Below are positions 23,291 to 36,743 of a DNA stretch of 64,000 bases, in pieces. How positions within the stretch are numbered: the first letter of the stretch is position 1; each line of letters starts with the position of its first letter. This DNA comes from Jacaranda mimosifolia (taxonomy: Eukaryota; Streptophyta; Magnoliopsida; Lamiales; Bignoniaceae): NCBI GenBank assembly GCA_018894105.1, contig CM032122.1:32147404-32211403 (forward strand), given 5' to 3'. The translations under genes and the position numbers were made by a program. Below the pieces are notes generated by a model. It had not been told where the DNA came from. It made no database searches and saw only the letters and a list, made by a program, of their open reading frames with translations.

Positions 23291-24924
23291 ATATAACATA
23301 TGGCTGAGCACTATACTTTTGTTTGCAGATGAAACGATTCTCAACTCTAAACTATCACAAGAAGGCATTCTCAATTGCGTGCCTGTCACTACAATCCACT
23401 TGACTTAACTCTATGCTATCTTAAATGTGGTATCTTTCAGAAGAACAGAGATAGCTCCATAATTGCTAGCGTCTTCTCTCAATCCATCTTAGTTTGTGAA
23501 ATTTCAATGTGTGGGAAAGACTTTTGTGTCAAATTGAGTGCAAAAGTCATTGAAAAACAGTGACTTTTCATTGCTTTAGAAAAATTATTCGTCTCTCTGC
23601 ATACATTCTGGGTGGCAGTCTAGTAGGGCCAGTGGAATATAAGGCTCTTTTAGCAGACTCTGAGTGAGTCAAGGTCTTTGTTCCAGTCCAAGTAAGTAGA
23701 ATGGTTAACATTAATGGCAGCGCCATTTTCAACGGCACCCATCTGATTGGATTGCACAAATTCATCACTGGAAAAGAATAGTACTATTATAAGCATAGTG
23801 GGAATTAGAAGGACAAAAATTTGTGGTGAAACATGAAGTAATTCACATTCAAGTTTCAAAATAATGAACATTTTGTAGGTTGAACAGAAAACTAAAAAAC
23901 TTGAGAAAGAACTTGAGAAATACATAGGGAAAAAGAAATATCCGTTTGGTCAGTCTCGAAAAACATAGTCACTTGGTAATAAAAAAGAAAGCCTCTAATA
24001 TTTCAGAATCCATCTCTTACAGCATTTGTGTGTGAGACAAGTCAAAATATTAACACTGGAATTTTGTGTAAAGCTGTGTGGAAACCACCAGTTCAACTAA
24101 AAAGGATGGTCAAATTAGGGCAGCAAAGCTAATTTTCAAAATAATTCGGCAATGGGTCTGTTGAGTTATTCAGTAAGGATCTCTTAAAAATGGAAAAAGA
24201 AATTAACTCTGTACCTATACTTGGATTGGTAATACTAATTGAGAACCAATGCTTGAATTAGAGGACCAATTAATAAATCATTAGGTGAGAAAATTTGATT
24301 GTATAACACAAACTTATTATTTGCATGTATGACCTCTTAATGATTTTGAAACAAATTAAAGAGCGAACTTCATATGGTTGAGCATGCTACTCGCATCTCT
24401 AAAACGCTCAACAAGTTTCTTCTACACGAGGAGCATAAAAAAAAAACTCTAGATCCTTTATTCCTTTTTTTTCCCCCTAATAATTGTCTAAATCCTTCAC
24501 TAACTATGGTTAAAGAAGAAAAAACCAAATAATTATGCAAAAAGAAAAATCACCTTTTCAACTAAAATAAAAGGATGTCAAGTAGTTGAATTAGACACAA
24601 CTCATATTTGGTGCCATTTAGCTGCCTCTAAGTCTCGCAGCATTATAGTTATTATAATGTATAACCAATCTTTGATCCTTTGAGTTATAATGGATTTTGG
24701 ACACCTAATATTAGAGTCGTTGGAAATCTCCAATTCCAAATTCCAACTTTTATCGAGTCTTTGCATTATGTATGTGATAATTGATTTTGAGTGATATAAT
24801 ATGTTAATATTTGTTCATGAACTATTAAAGTAATATTATAATTTAAAATTAAAATAAAATAATATTTTTTTATTTCGATGAGAAAACCCTAATACGTGTC
24901 CTCATCTTCTATATCCAAATTTTG
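23291..24924. other. Intergenic DNA without a supported gene
   Basis: Short open frames occur on both strands (for example minus-strand 23650-23925, with a hydrophobic stretch). None shows a recognisable family or a multi-exon structure with continuing frames. Confidence 0.45.
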
Positions 24925-25020
24925 AGTGATTAATTGTTCTAATAACATTATCCACATACTTTTATGTGTGGGGTTCGAAGTTTAAAATTTAATAAACTCT
25001 AACTACGTATAAAAATAATT
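24925..25020 (+). mobile_element. SINE-like copy, degenerate
   Basis: A weak box A (TGTTCTAATAA) is followed by the hairpin CCACATACTTTTATGTGTGG and a box B-like GGGGTTCGAAGTT (24969-24981). It has the same order as the three other SINE-like copies in the window. Confidence 0.45.
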
Positions 25021-27098
25021 ATTGAATTTCTTTATAAAGAAAGAACAAACCTTACTAAAACCCCATTTCAATAGATTTTGTCATAGATTAAACTAGATCT
25101 GTTGATCCAAAATCATTTTTGCAACCTTTATAACCCTCCACCTTACATGATCCTCAAATATAAAGCACATTCTGTACCGCATCGTCATCCTTGTTTCTCA
25201 ATTATTTGTCTTCACTTTGTTCATTAATTCTTTGTCTTTACGACATAGGTAAATTGGATGACAAATTTATCATTTATCTTGCTCATTCAATATACCCAAT
25301 AAAAAGCATCATATCAATTTATTTTTGGCTCTCATAGATCAAAGGGATCAATTTCATAGAACTCGAGTGATCAAGTTTAGAACATATTGAGATTAGAGTT
25401 CTAAGATGAAGAATGTTTATACTAAGAATATACTAAGAATTGATGGCTATGCCCCTGTGAGATAATCTCATCTCTATGTATCAAAGGTCAGGTGCACTCC
25501 ACATAGCGATATTAATTCTCAATGCTTTATGAGATAAATAATTAGGGTATTTATAGAACATTGTTGAGGTGATTCTATATTGGTCAATTTATATGGAGAG
25601 AAAGATGTTGTCATATGTAATAATCAAACGGTCCAACAATCGGATTAAATCAAATAGCAAACTAAACTAAATTTAAACTAAATAAGGAAACACAAATTTT
25701 ATGATTAAAGTATCTATTTTCCTTAATTTCCCTCAAGCTCCTTAATCCGCTTCAATACCAAGCAGGCAACCAGTAGAATGATATGCTCATATAAGTTGAA
25801 CGTCCCTTGACTTGTTTGATGTATATAATTTTTGTAGATATATAAAATGCTACAGCCATAAAAAAATAAAATTACAATTTATTTTCTCTTTTCTTTCTTG
25901 AAGATAATAAGAGAGTGATACGGTAGTTCTCTACAAACAGTGAATTAGTGATAAGATTCTTATATTGAAATTAAAGAGATTCATGAATAAAGATATATAA
26001 TGTATAGAATACTCATAATTAGATATAAGCACCAAATTATTGTCTTTGATATTTTACTGAATTATTAATCATAATTAGTCAAGATTTATATATTCCCCTA
26101 TCTCTTCTTCACCTTTTCTTTTTTCTTAAATTTATTTATTTTTAAATTTTTACTTTTTTATGACGTTTTAAATTTTTTATTCATAACTTTTCTTGTATCT
26201 CAATTCGTCTTCATTTTTTGAATTCTTTTATTTTTTCAATTGTCTTATATTTTAATTATTTTCAAGAAATATATGAATGTCATAATTTTTTTAAAAAAGA
26301 ATTATCTCACAAAATAAACATTCATTTTATGTAGCATTATATTTGAATTTTTACAAACAATCAAATAGTTTGCTAAAATTACTTCTTCTTTTTTTTCTTT
26401 TCTTTTAAGAAAAATGAGCATATAATTATAAAATTTTGGGTAAGAGAAGTTTCTACTATAGCATGGATGGTTATATATTAGCCCTGGCCGTGTATTTATA
26501 GGTTTACTTCCTCAAGTGGATTATATAAATTATTTCAATCCCATGGTGGAGATTCATTCTTTGGAACCATCACCAAAATTATTTCTCCAAAATTATCTAT
26601 CACGTTGTATAAATATGTAAGATACTCCTTAACTTTCAGGAAAAAACAACTAATAAACATTGTTCATCTAATTTGTCTTACTCATTAGGACCAACAAGTT
26701 GTATTTTATGAATTGATAACTGTATTAGCTGCAGAAGCTAATATCGGAAGCAACAACATACTCCGGCTATAAAAACAAAATGAAACCATTTAATAATGTG
26801 TTCCACTCTTCATCCAATATGAAACTCAAGAGATCTTAAGACTTCATCAGCGCAGCAAGATAACCCTAGCAAAAATAATGTTATGTTCTGAAATGTTAAG
26901 TTGGATAAATAAAATGGTCACAATGATACCAGTGATTTATGCATCCAAAATCTTTAACAGAATACGAAGTCACAAAGATGTTTTTCTTGATGATGAGTCT
27001 CGCTGACTATCCTTATCAGATGTATAAAAGTTGGAATGACGATGTTAAATAATTTAAGTGTGTTGTAAGATCATCCAAAATCCACTTACTGCTGCTGG
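25021..27098. other. AT-rich intergenic DNA downstream of the proximal GlyRS copy
   Basis: No gene seen. The segment 26260-26640 is an old duplicate of about 21000-21540. The last 300 bases hold the 3' UTR of the GlyRS gene that ends at 27099; the stretch just after its stop is weakly similar to the 3' side of the distal copy. Confidence 0.5.
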
Positions 27099-30000
27099 TC
27101 AAGACGAATGAGTGGGATATCGACACAATATATCAGCCCATGTGCTCACCCCATCAGTCACCTCCTTAACCAGAGATGCCGCCTCATCGATATTAACACG
27201 AATCTGCTTCTTGCTATCTCTTTCTCGGACAGTAACTGAGGTTGTAGAATCAACTGTAATGGCCAAAGGAACTCCGAGCTCATCAGTTCTTGCGTATCTC
27301 TTTCCTATCGAGGTACCTGCATAATATAACACATATGAATGGCTGGTTAAAAAAGAAATACAAGTTTTACTAAGATAAGTTTAACTTCCGTCGAGAAAAG
27401 AACTATTATTTTCATTTTGGCATTTGAATATTAGACCAATCTGAAAGGGCAAATCATTACGAAACTTATACAAAGACTTGACAGTCTTGGCTTAAGTTAC
27501 ACCCTACCACACAAAACTAATTACAAGTTATACTAGATTTCAAATAGAGGTGCAAGTGAGTTGAGTTGGCTTGAACAATATTTGAATTTGAATTATTTGA
27601 ACTCAAGCCATCTGTATATATTTCAAGCCAACTTTTCCTCTTCAATAGCTTGTGTGATAAAACAAGTTAGCCCTCCACGAGAAAAGCAAGTATTTGAAAG
27701 ACACCCTAAACTGCACCACTGACCTATATCACATCATCACAAGGTATCAAACTTGTTTACTTTGGGTTATTAGGATTGATAAACACTTTTGTCCAACCTA
27801 ATGCCGCACATGCTTTAGGTTGAAAACCCATGATGATATTTTCGACTATCCAAGGATGAGATATCCCACCTCCTCATTCAAGCCCAACTGCTCATTACTA
27901 ATGGAGAAAAAAGGTCAAATTGTCCATACAACTCTTAAGTATGTCAAAGTCCCTTATGGTAAAATGTACGTCTATAGATATTATAACCTATCAAAGTATA
28001 TATATGATGCCTAATACATTATTTAAGCAAAGTATAAAATATACATAATATCGTTTGATTATTTAGCCTCATCATTCATTTCATCCAATTTTTCATCAAT
28101 CATTTCTCATCCTACCCAACAAAGTAAATGGAGCCTTAGTCTATTGTGCAGACTACTATGGGTCCAAAACATCCACTTGGAGAAAAGGATAAGAAGATTA
28201 AAGGAAGAAAAATGAAAGAAGACACAAAAAAGGATGGGATGCTCACTGGTATTTCCAGACCTAAACATGTATTTAAACAGAAATATATTAATAGATTTAA
28301 GGTAGATAACATCTCCCAAGGAGCATACCTGTTATGTCAATCTTGTACGAAATCCCAACAGCAGTTAATGACTTGGCAATTTTTTTGGCAACTTCCTCAT
28401 ATTGTTGATTCTGAACCAGAGGAAATACTGTACATTTGATTGGAGCTACCAGTTGAGGGAAACAGAAGACGTTCAATTGCTCATCCCCATCTTTACTTGC
28501 CCTTGTATAAAATGAATGTTCATAGAGACAGTATATGATCCTCCCAATACCAAACGACGGTTCAATCACTGATGGTGTGAAAACCCTTTGATGTTCCTTT
28601 TTCTTCTCTTTGGAAATCGACACCATATTTTTCCTTATAGTCACAACTCTGTCAAGAGTGCAAACATGAAACTCTGCCTCTCCTTTGGCTTCCAAAGTTG
28701 CTTTCATCTCCAAAGCTTCCTTTTCCCCCATAGCCTGTTTACAAGTAGGAATCAAGAAAATCTAATTAACCTTGGAAATAAAGTAGAATATATTACCATG
28801 CTCATTTCTAAATGTGGCTTATATTGGCATCCTAATCACAATCAGCGCAAGGATACCCGCAACTAAAAACAAGGGTGGAAAATTAGTTCATAAAAGATTC
28901 CAAGATCTTGTGTCTGTTTTACGAAGCTCAACCCAATAATCTACCATCCGTAGGCGGAAATGCAGCAAATCACTACTCTCAAAACAATAAATATGCTACC
29001 AATTTAAAGTAAACACATACCAGACTCCAAACTGGATACTTAATAAGAGGGAGAGACAGCAGAGAAAAAACAAGAGTTGAAGAGAATTAAAGCAAAAATG
29101 GACTTGATATCTTAGTATACCTCTAATGCCTCAACCACCATCTTTTGGTTACCCTTGAAAGCAAGACCTAGCTCCTTCTTAACTGGCGCTATGACAAGCT
29201 TCTGAAGAAAACCAACGACATTACAAACAGAGTTTAACTACTAGCATATAATAAAACCAACAAATGAATATGTTCCTGCAGTGAAAGAGAGAGCGGGAGG
29301 CAGGGGTAAAGGAGGTTCAGTCCATGCTACTTCAGGGCTATAGTTCCAAATTATTGAAATCACAAGACTCGCCCATGGACAGCACTGCCCCTCAGATTTG
29401 CACCCAAGGGTAGGTGTGCCTTCAGATAAATGTGTGATTCTAAATATACTGGCGCCTTGATTTCAATAACTTGATGCTCATAGTGGCATAGAAGAAACCA
29501 AGAAGGGAGGATGGGAGGGAGGGACGGAAGAAGAAGAGACCTCCACTTCTCTAGGTTCTGGAAATTTTTCATGTGCTACCAGCGGTACACCACTTTTATC
29601 CTGCAAAAAGAGAAGTTAAACATCATCACACCCTCAATTGCAGCATGCAACATAAAAAGTCATCAACACCCTATCAAGAAATAGTATTGATACGATGAAA
29701 GTACCAAAAAGAATTTCACCACCATCACTCCACAAAAGATGATAGATCATGTATAGAACCTTATGAACTGAAGTACAGCCTTTTAGAACATCAATGTAAC
29801 TTGTTCTTCTGATAAATAGCATAAGCATCATATAAATATGCAAATTCAATAGATTCTTACCGTGTGAGCACGCAAATCATATGCTGATCTATCAGCAATG
29901 CCAACACACTCAATCCATCCGTAGGAGCATTCAATTTCAGCATCCCAACAGTCTGCAGCATAGTGTGCCATCTCATTTGCCAGATGTTGGCGGAACCTTA

Positions 30001-32760
30001 GGCGGTCTTTGTCAATCCCAAGTAGGGTCAGAAACAAGTATACTCTGCCTATGAAATAGCCGAGTGTTTCATTATTGACAATACCCTGAGCCGTACCGGA
30101 TGAGACATTGATGTTAACAAAGAGAACCAAATTTCAGACAGGAGAAAGTAAGAGGCTACACGATTAGCATCTAATAGGCCAACCTGAGAAACTGCTTCCC
30201 CAATTGGTATTCTCCTCGCTTGTCGTCCAGACACCTGGTCTTCTCTTGGGAACATAAAAAATTCCAACTTTGCAACTTCAGAAAATTTAGGATGGGACTT
30301 GTCCTCAGGATCCACAAAGTGTTCGATCTCAGCCAGTGTAAATTCACGGACCCTTAGAAGACCTTGCCGTGGAGAGATCTGCAACAGTCATTCATGTTAG
30401 GCATACACATAGTACTGTGAAGAATAAAAAGAATTAACATATGCAGCATATAAATCATAAATAGCTTACAGATTTGTTATCATTTCATAGCAAATGAGCA
30501 AACACCAATACGAAAAACAAAACCATATTGCTAAAATAGAATTCCTAACGTACACAGAAAATTTCTCAGGGACGAAATTTCCTTTTATTGTCATGATATC
30601 TGAATCACCTATTTCCATTCTGCCTTCTGGTTTGTCACTTGTCAAAACCCTAATCTTCACTTTCAAATGCAATTAGTGCCAGCAGGTGCCTTCTTTTATT
30701 AAAGAAGAATTTACAACGTTAACAAACATTTGTCCACCCATTTGGTACTCAGATTGCTAGAGGAAAATAGCAAATATTTTTGACATGAAAAGACTTTTGA
30801 GCCAAAAAGAAAGAGAAAAGAGGAAAACAATAGCTTGAAGCTGTTGAATGTCAAAAATAGTTCTAAGGTATCATGTTTCAAAATATTTCTAATTCTAAGC
30901 ATAAGTTGCAAACCAGGCACATTTCAGAGTATGTTCCAATTTCCAAAAAACTTAAACTTGATTTTCTTGAAAGGTGATGCTAAAGCTGCCTATCACACTC
31001 ATTCAAGCTTGATGATTTGCAACCAAAAAATGAATATCAACACACACTGTATTCGGGACACAAGTAGACATTAACTGCCGTTTCTGTCAATTATGCAATA
31101 TCTAAATTGTCCAGTTCCTCATGGATACTGCAACAGCTCTTGTTTTTAGTAGATTATTCAACCTCCTATCTTCAACAGCAGATGGCAAGTCGTATAACTA
31201 CCATAGATCCAATTGAGTACTAGATTATGTGAATGCTCAAACCTACGAAAACATGTGACAAATCAATCATTTTGATAGTGTACAAGACCTCATTTCGGAA
31301 AGCTTGACCAATCTGTGCAGCTGCAAAAGGAAGTTTGTTGCCGTTGTAGTAGTATAAGTCCTTAAAGTTCACAAAAATACCTTGAGCAGTCTCGGGACGC
31401 ATGTATCTGCAGTAAATTAAATTTCAAAAATCAGTTGAGGAGAAAGGAAACCATGTGGAGAGATCAATAGTTCAGTGACAAAAGAAAAATTTGTATTTGT
31501 GACTAGAGAAACGTATTCTCACCCAGGGCTCAACCCAGATGGGCCAATTGACGTCTGAAACATTAGATTGAAAGGATAGGGATCAGAGAGAGTATTTTTT
31601 GTATCTGGAGCAGTGATGCCATATCCTTTGATCTTTGCACCAAGCTCCTCAGCAGAGAGGTCATCCAGCATGGCAAGCACGTGCTTCAGTTCTGCTGTCT
31701 TCTCTGCACTAAGATTAGGATCTTTCTCAAGCTTGTCTTTGCAATAATCCTTGAGCAAATGATCCGCTCGGTAACAAGTTCCAGTCTTTTCATCTTTAAC
31801 CATAAGGTCCGTGAACTTTTCAACGTGGCCCGATGCCTTCAGCACAATCTCTGGGGTAACACATGGGCAATCAACTTCTAACATGTTCTCTTCAAGGACA
31901 AAATGCTGAAACATTGAAACAAATAATTAACAGAAAAATCACTTGTAGACAGGAAAACAAGGGATGAGATTAAATGAAATACAGTGAAACACACGCTAAA
32001 GAAGAAGGGATTTTAATGCATCAGCATTCGGATCGTAATATTAAATAAAATCAATGAGCTTCAAACCGAGTAACATTATTCAATAGAAATAGCATAAAGA
32101 TCAGCATATCAAGCAGAAAAATAAAAATTTATACAATTATGAACTCATCTCAACATCCACAGAAGCACGTTCTTGGCTGACAGTACCAATGGTTATTGCA
32201 TTTCATGTCCCATGGAGCTATGAGATTCAATCAGCACTTTCCAAGTGAACCATCAAAATTAGAACAGCAAGAAACGGCACAATCACTCTATTTGCAGCTT
32301 AAAAGGAGCAATCTACCCAAAAATTATTCTTACACATAACTGTCTGCATGTACACTCTATCAAACTGCCAATAACTAACTCAAACAAAATCCGATCATCA
32401 AAAATAATTACCTTACTCAAGATTACAGAATCCAAACCAGCTTCACAAAATAAAAACAACTTTAAGGATAAGACCACTTAACAAACAAACACGTAAACAT
32501 AACCATTCAAACACAAAACACCAATCCAAATTCTAGACTGCAAAAAATCTTAACAATATCAAAAATTAAAATGTGCCCACCTGACGCCAGAAAGCGAGGA
32601 CGTTGGCCTTGACAGCGCAACCAGGGGGGCCATAATCGTAAAGCCCAGCAACGCCACGGTAGATCTTGAATGAAGGGATGTAGAAAAGGCGGCGTTCGAG
32701 GGTGTTAACGACGGCTTGCCGGAATGCCTCCCTCTTCTGGGCTTCTTGCGCTGCGTCCAT
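27099..32760 (-). CDS. GlyRS: Glycyl-tRNA synthetase, proximal tandem copy, complete
   Basis: Exons on the minus strand: 32760-32581, 31905-31523, 31406-31289, 30378-30184, 30085-29861, 29600-29541, 29201-29121, 28734-28329, 27316-27099. They join in frame through GT-AG introns to 621 aa. The enzyme charges tRNA-Gly with glycine. Domains: class II catalytic core (about 12-490; YGPPG, motif 2 FRNE at 224-227, motif 3 GIGR at 476-479), then the anticodon-binding domain (about 510-610). The start ATG (32760-32758) is the first in a frame that stays open upstream. Compared with Arabidopsis GLYRS-1 as remembered, both the organelle presequence and the WHEP domain are absent, so a cytosolic enzyme is inferred. 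A TATAAAT motif lies on the minus strand near 32808-32802, about 45 bp before the ATG. Introns still align in part with the distal copy, so the pair arose by DNA-level tandem duplication. Confidence 0.93.
27745..28140. mobile_element. Possible degenerate MITE in intron 8 of GlyRS
   Basis: The right side, reverse complemented, begins CTAAGGCTCCATTTACTTTG with GGGTAGGATGA. The left side has a similar TTGTTTACTTTGGGTTATTA phrase. This makes the last GlyRS intron about 0.6 kb longer than in the sister copy. No target duplication was found and the left end is vague. Confidence 0.35.
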
Positions 32761-33926
32761 TTCTAAGCTCAACTGAAAATTTCCAAAGCCCCCAACTCGG
32801 AATTTATACTCCCGTAGTGGGGACTGGGGGTGCGGAAATATAAGGTTTAAGGGTAAATTACATTTGTAGTCCCTAAAGTTTGAAAATTAGTCTCACTTTA
32901 ATCCTTCATGTTCTACTTATGTCGCTCACATTTCCACAATGTCTCAGTGTGGTCCAAATTGAGAGAGCCCAACTATTAGTTAAGAGTTTATCTTTTGGAT
33001 ATTCCAATTGTGGGTTATTTAGTATTGATTGTGGAATCTTGTCTTAGTATTAGTGTGAGTTGATATTTTCTTTCATTTTTTATTTGTCTACATGGCACAA
33101 AAGACTAATTTTTGTTGAGTAAAATACCAAAATTATTCTACAAATTTATAGAATTTTTCAAAATAGTACATTATAAGTTCATAGGTGAATTTATTTTTAA
33201 TAGTTTTTTCTATCTTGTTATTTTTTATAATTAAAAAAATTCGATAATTCAAGATGTAGTTATTATGCATAATTGGAGTACTTTACAATTAAGTCTTGAC
33301 TCATATTAGCTACTTAATTAGTATTGCAATTTGTTAATGGAGAATTAAGAGAGGGTTGGTATCTTAATGTTATTATTTCTTAGAAATACAATTTAATTGG
33401 AGATTCATTTGATAATGAAAAAGGTACTTAATTAATTATTTTGATTTTCTTCGTCATTTTTCTGCTTGAATCAACTCAATGCTCAAGTACATTTTCTTGG
33501 TTTGGCTCTATAAGCCCTTTACTGTGTTTCCATTATTAATGAAAAAAATAATATTTTAAATAACTACTTAAGGGAATAAAATAAAAAATAGATAAAATCA
33601 AAATAAGACATTTGCACTACAACAATTGCAATATTTAAGTTAAAAAGATAAAATTTTCTTTAAAATATTTACACCACAATCAACATAAAATAATTTAAGT
33701 TTGTGTTTATAAAAAAATACAATAATATTCTCATATTTACTAATTGATGATTTTGTTATAAGTCTCAAGAGTTTAATTGCACCAATTTGGGTCTATGTGA
33801 TATGATGCCAAAATAAGAAGGTTGAATGTGATGTAATTAATAAATGAGGGACTAAATTGCAATGTGATGCTCCCATGGGGAAGAAAATATCAGTTGGAGA
33901 TTTTTACTTTTGTTTTTATTTTAAGG

Positions 33927-33962
<36 letters not shown>

Positions 33963-34051
33963 TTTTTATACGTAGTTCTACCATTTTTGTCAATATTTCC
34001 CACTTGGTACTATTTTCATCTGAATTCGATATCCCGCCAAATAAAGAGCCA
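32761..34051. other. Divergent intergenic region between GlyRS and the coiled-coil gene
   Basis: Carries the promoters of both genes, which point away from each other. A minus-strand TATAAAT (about 32808-32802) lies just upstream of GlyRS. A (GT)14-type microsatellite spans 33931-33958, about 95 bp before the next start codon. The remainder is AT-rich with nothing recognised. Confidence 0.55.
33931..33958. repeat. (GT)n microsatellite
   Basis: Fourteen uninterrupted GT dinucleotides in the presumed 5' region of the gene starting at 34052. Confidence 0.95.
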
Positions 34052-36743
34052 ATGAATCGCCGGAGGTCCCCCCGATATTACGCCGCCCGGCCGCCGTCAA
34101 TCGAGGCTGTTCAATCAAAGCTCTCGCGTATCGTCTCGCGCCACGAGCAGCTCAAAGTCGCCTTTCGCCAGCTCCATTCTGAGATCAGAACTGGTTTGAT
34201 CGAGGTATACCTGCAATCAACACGTCTCCATGATTACCTTGAAATTTTCTTTCGGTAATTTTCTTTTCGAAGATTTAAATCATGGTTTTCAAAAGGCAGA
34301 AGATGTGTTCGCATCGCTGGCTGTACCGCTGATGAAGCTGGTAGGACTGAAGACGGTTGAAATGGCTGTTCAGGGAAGATTAAGCACTATAGTCACTTCT
34401 ATTGATCGTTCGCGTTCTCAGGTAATCAGAAAAAAGGATATTGAAATTAATCCGTAAAGTCAGCTTATATTCTTCCAATGTTGTGTGTTTGTTGAAAATG
34501 TGTGTGCTCATGCGTTTTATCTCATTATAGATTACTGAAACTGAGTGTCAGTATGAGTCTATGAGAATCATTGTACGATTTTCAGCTAGGTAAAATTGTC
34601 CAAGGCACAGTGTTGTCGCACCTTGTGCAATAGTTTTTGTACCTTTGTGGACAGGCTACAGATTCTGATTTGTGTCCGTGTGAATCTGCCTGCTCTGAAG
34701 TCTGCGAATCTTTTGCATGATGTTCTTCTTTGTGTTTCTATGCTTGTAACATTTAGTTTCTATGGAGGCAATTTAATTTTGTATGTGATACTTTAGTGCT
34801 TGCGGCTCAATATGATGTGAAAGTCTTTGAGATGTGTGATTAGGTGTGATCACTGCTGTTACTAGAACTTAAGTTATGCCATTGAGATTTACTAGAAAAT
34901 AAAGCATACTGGGAAATTTTGAGTGCAATAGCGTAAGATTGCTATTCAACAGCTCATTTCTATACATATGTGCCTGCCTTGAGTTTTCAAAGTTCAGGAC
35001 TTAATGATCTCTTGGATCTCCATTTCTTTTTTCACTTTGTATCTATCACATGACAAAATTCTGTGTCAAACTCCCAAGCAAAGACTGCTCAGAAGTAAAG
35101 TGCTTTTACTTCTGTCTCATGTTCCTTGCAGTCATGGGTTTATAAATCAACTGATCATTTCAGTAATCACCTTTGAATCTTTATTATTGTAGAATTGGAT
35201 TTTACGCACCTTCAGTTGCTTGTCTTTGATGTGCAGGAAGAAAACTATATGAGTAGAGCCATAGTGGCAGGTAATGAGCTCATGGAAAGACAGAAGCTAC
35301 AGCTGCTACAACTCATCGGACTTCTTAAAAAGATTGAAGCTCAGGTCAATTCAAGCCAAAATAGCATCTTCCAGAGCCTGGCTGACCATCAGGCTTTCAT
35401 GAAAAAATTCTTCCTCAAAGCTTTTACATATATTTCCACAATTCATCAGTCAAGCCAGAGCAATGACCTCTCCCACATGATGCTAAAAATCCTTAAAGCC
35501 ATATTTGATCAAGTAGGAGTTGCCTTTGGATCAGTTGAGGTTGGGATAGATGACCTGATTTGTGAACTGGCTGAAAAAATGTGTAATCCCATGGTTGAGT
35601 ATGTCAATGGTCTCAAGGCTGAAATGAAAAAAGGAGCATGCTCATGCTTATTAGAGATCGTCAAAGAGATGGACGGAGCAATGAAGGTCAAGAAGTTTGA
35701 GTTGGAGGAAGCAAGAAAGCAGGCAAGGTTAGCAGAACAAAGTAGGATTGAGGCTTTGAGCATGCTGAAGAAATCAGAAGAAACAGCCAGGAAAATGACG
35801 ACTTCCCTAGGATTGCTAATAGAAGATACCACAGAATTGGAGGAAAATAGAAAAGTAGAATCTGATGAAACCTTAACACAAAGAAAGGTAGAATCAGATG
35901 AAACCTTGATAACAAAAAAGGTACCTGTTTCTTAACATCCCTTTTTTTTTTCAGTTACTTATTTGGAGGCTTGCAGCAAAATGCATAATTGGTCTAATGC
36001 ATGCAGTATCACCACACTTTCTCTGCTGCTAGGAAATGATTCTGGTTGCACCATACATGCCTAGAGAATATAGTAACTACCTATTTTCTTATTTTTAAAA
36101 TTTTACACACACAATAACCATTAGAAGTCCTTCGCCAAAAAATAATCAAATAAAAGAAAATCTGAATTCAGGACGTAGTAAATCTACGCCTTGTGTTTTT
36201 GTAGTACTCTAGAATACTGTTAATTGCAGAATTCAATCTGAATTTCCTCTTCACAGCAGTATGTACACGAATTGAATGCTAAATGCTTCTTCTTCTTCCT
36301 CTTCTTCTTCTTCATGTTTTGGCTGTTTGATGTCTTACTTTGGTGATTTGTCTGCTACAGTGGACCCCCTTTATATTTTCTATTCCTATAAGGTCGCCTT
36401 GTGCTGAAATTGTTCCTTTCTTTTACTTGGTTTGAAGTTTTTGGGCATGAAGGAAGATCAGGCAAAAGATGACAACTTATTATGGGAACTGCTGAGAAAG
36501 AAAAGGAAATGCCTTGTACCAGACAGTCCTCTTGGACCAAAAGAACTTCTAGGCATGGGAACATGCAACAAAAAGCTTAATTCAACAAGAGTGTCCCCCT
36601 CCCTCAGTCACAGGCCTGTCACACGTTCCCAATCAAAAAGGTCCGATCTACAATCTTCATTCATCAATTCCAGGATGTTCTTGGGTTCTTCCCCTTCAGC
36701 AATGACTCAAAAGGTTCTACGATGCAAGCGCAAAACTCCCTGA
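34052..36743 (+). CDS. Uncharacterised plant coiled-coil protein, 422 aa, 4 exons
   Basis: Exons 34052-34204, 34296-34421, 35237-35920 and 36438-36743 join in frame through GT-AG introns. The family is not recognised. The N-terminus is basic (MNRRRSPRYYAARPP). It is followed by helical sequence: residues about 17-51 (VQSKLSRIVSRHEQLKVAF) and 52-93 (a hydrophobic helix with LAVPLMKLVGLKTVEMAVQG), then a long largely helical region 94-290, with strongly charged coiled-coil character at about 230-290 (KVKKFELEEARKQARLAEQS). Near 300-320 there is a short internal repeat, KVESDET, twice. The C-terminal exon is basic (LLRKKRKCLVPDSPLGPKEL, then PVTRSQSKR), suggesting a nuclear protein. The acceptor of exon 4 is chosen by frame and its TTTGAAG context and is the least certain boundary. 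Confidence 0.75.
36284..36313. repeat. CTT/TTC-rich microsatellite in intron 3
   Basis: Imperfect (CTT)n tract in the last intron of the coiled-coil gene, which may double as part of a pyrimidine-rich acceptor region. Confidence 0.85.

Noticed and set aside
23568..23925. Two overlapping minus-strand frames resembling a small secreted peptide precursor (hydrophobic segment then charged tail)
   Set aside because: No known peptide hormone motif at the end, frames do not join cleanly, and no upstream exon was found.
35509..35832. 107-codon minus-strand frame inside the coiled-coil gene
   Set aside because: Antisense shadow of exon 3 (35237-35920), whose plus-strand frame continues across splice sites.
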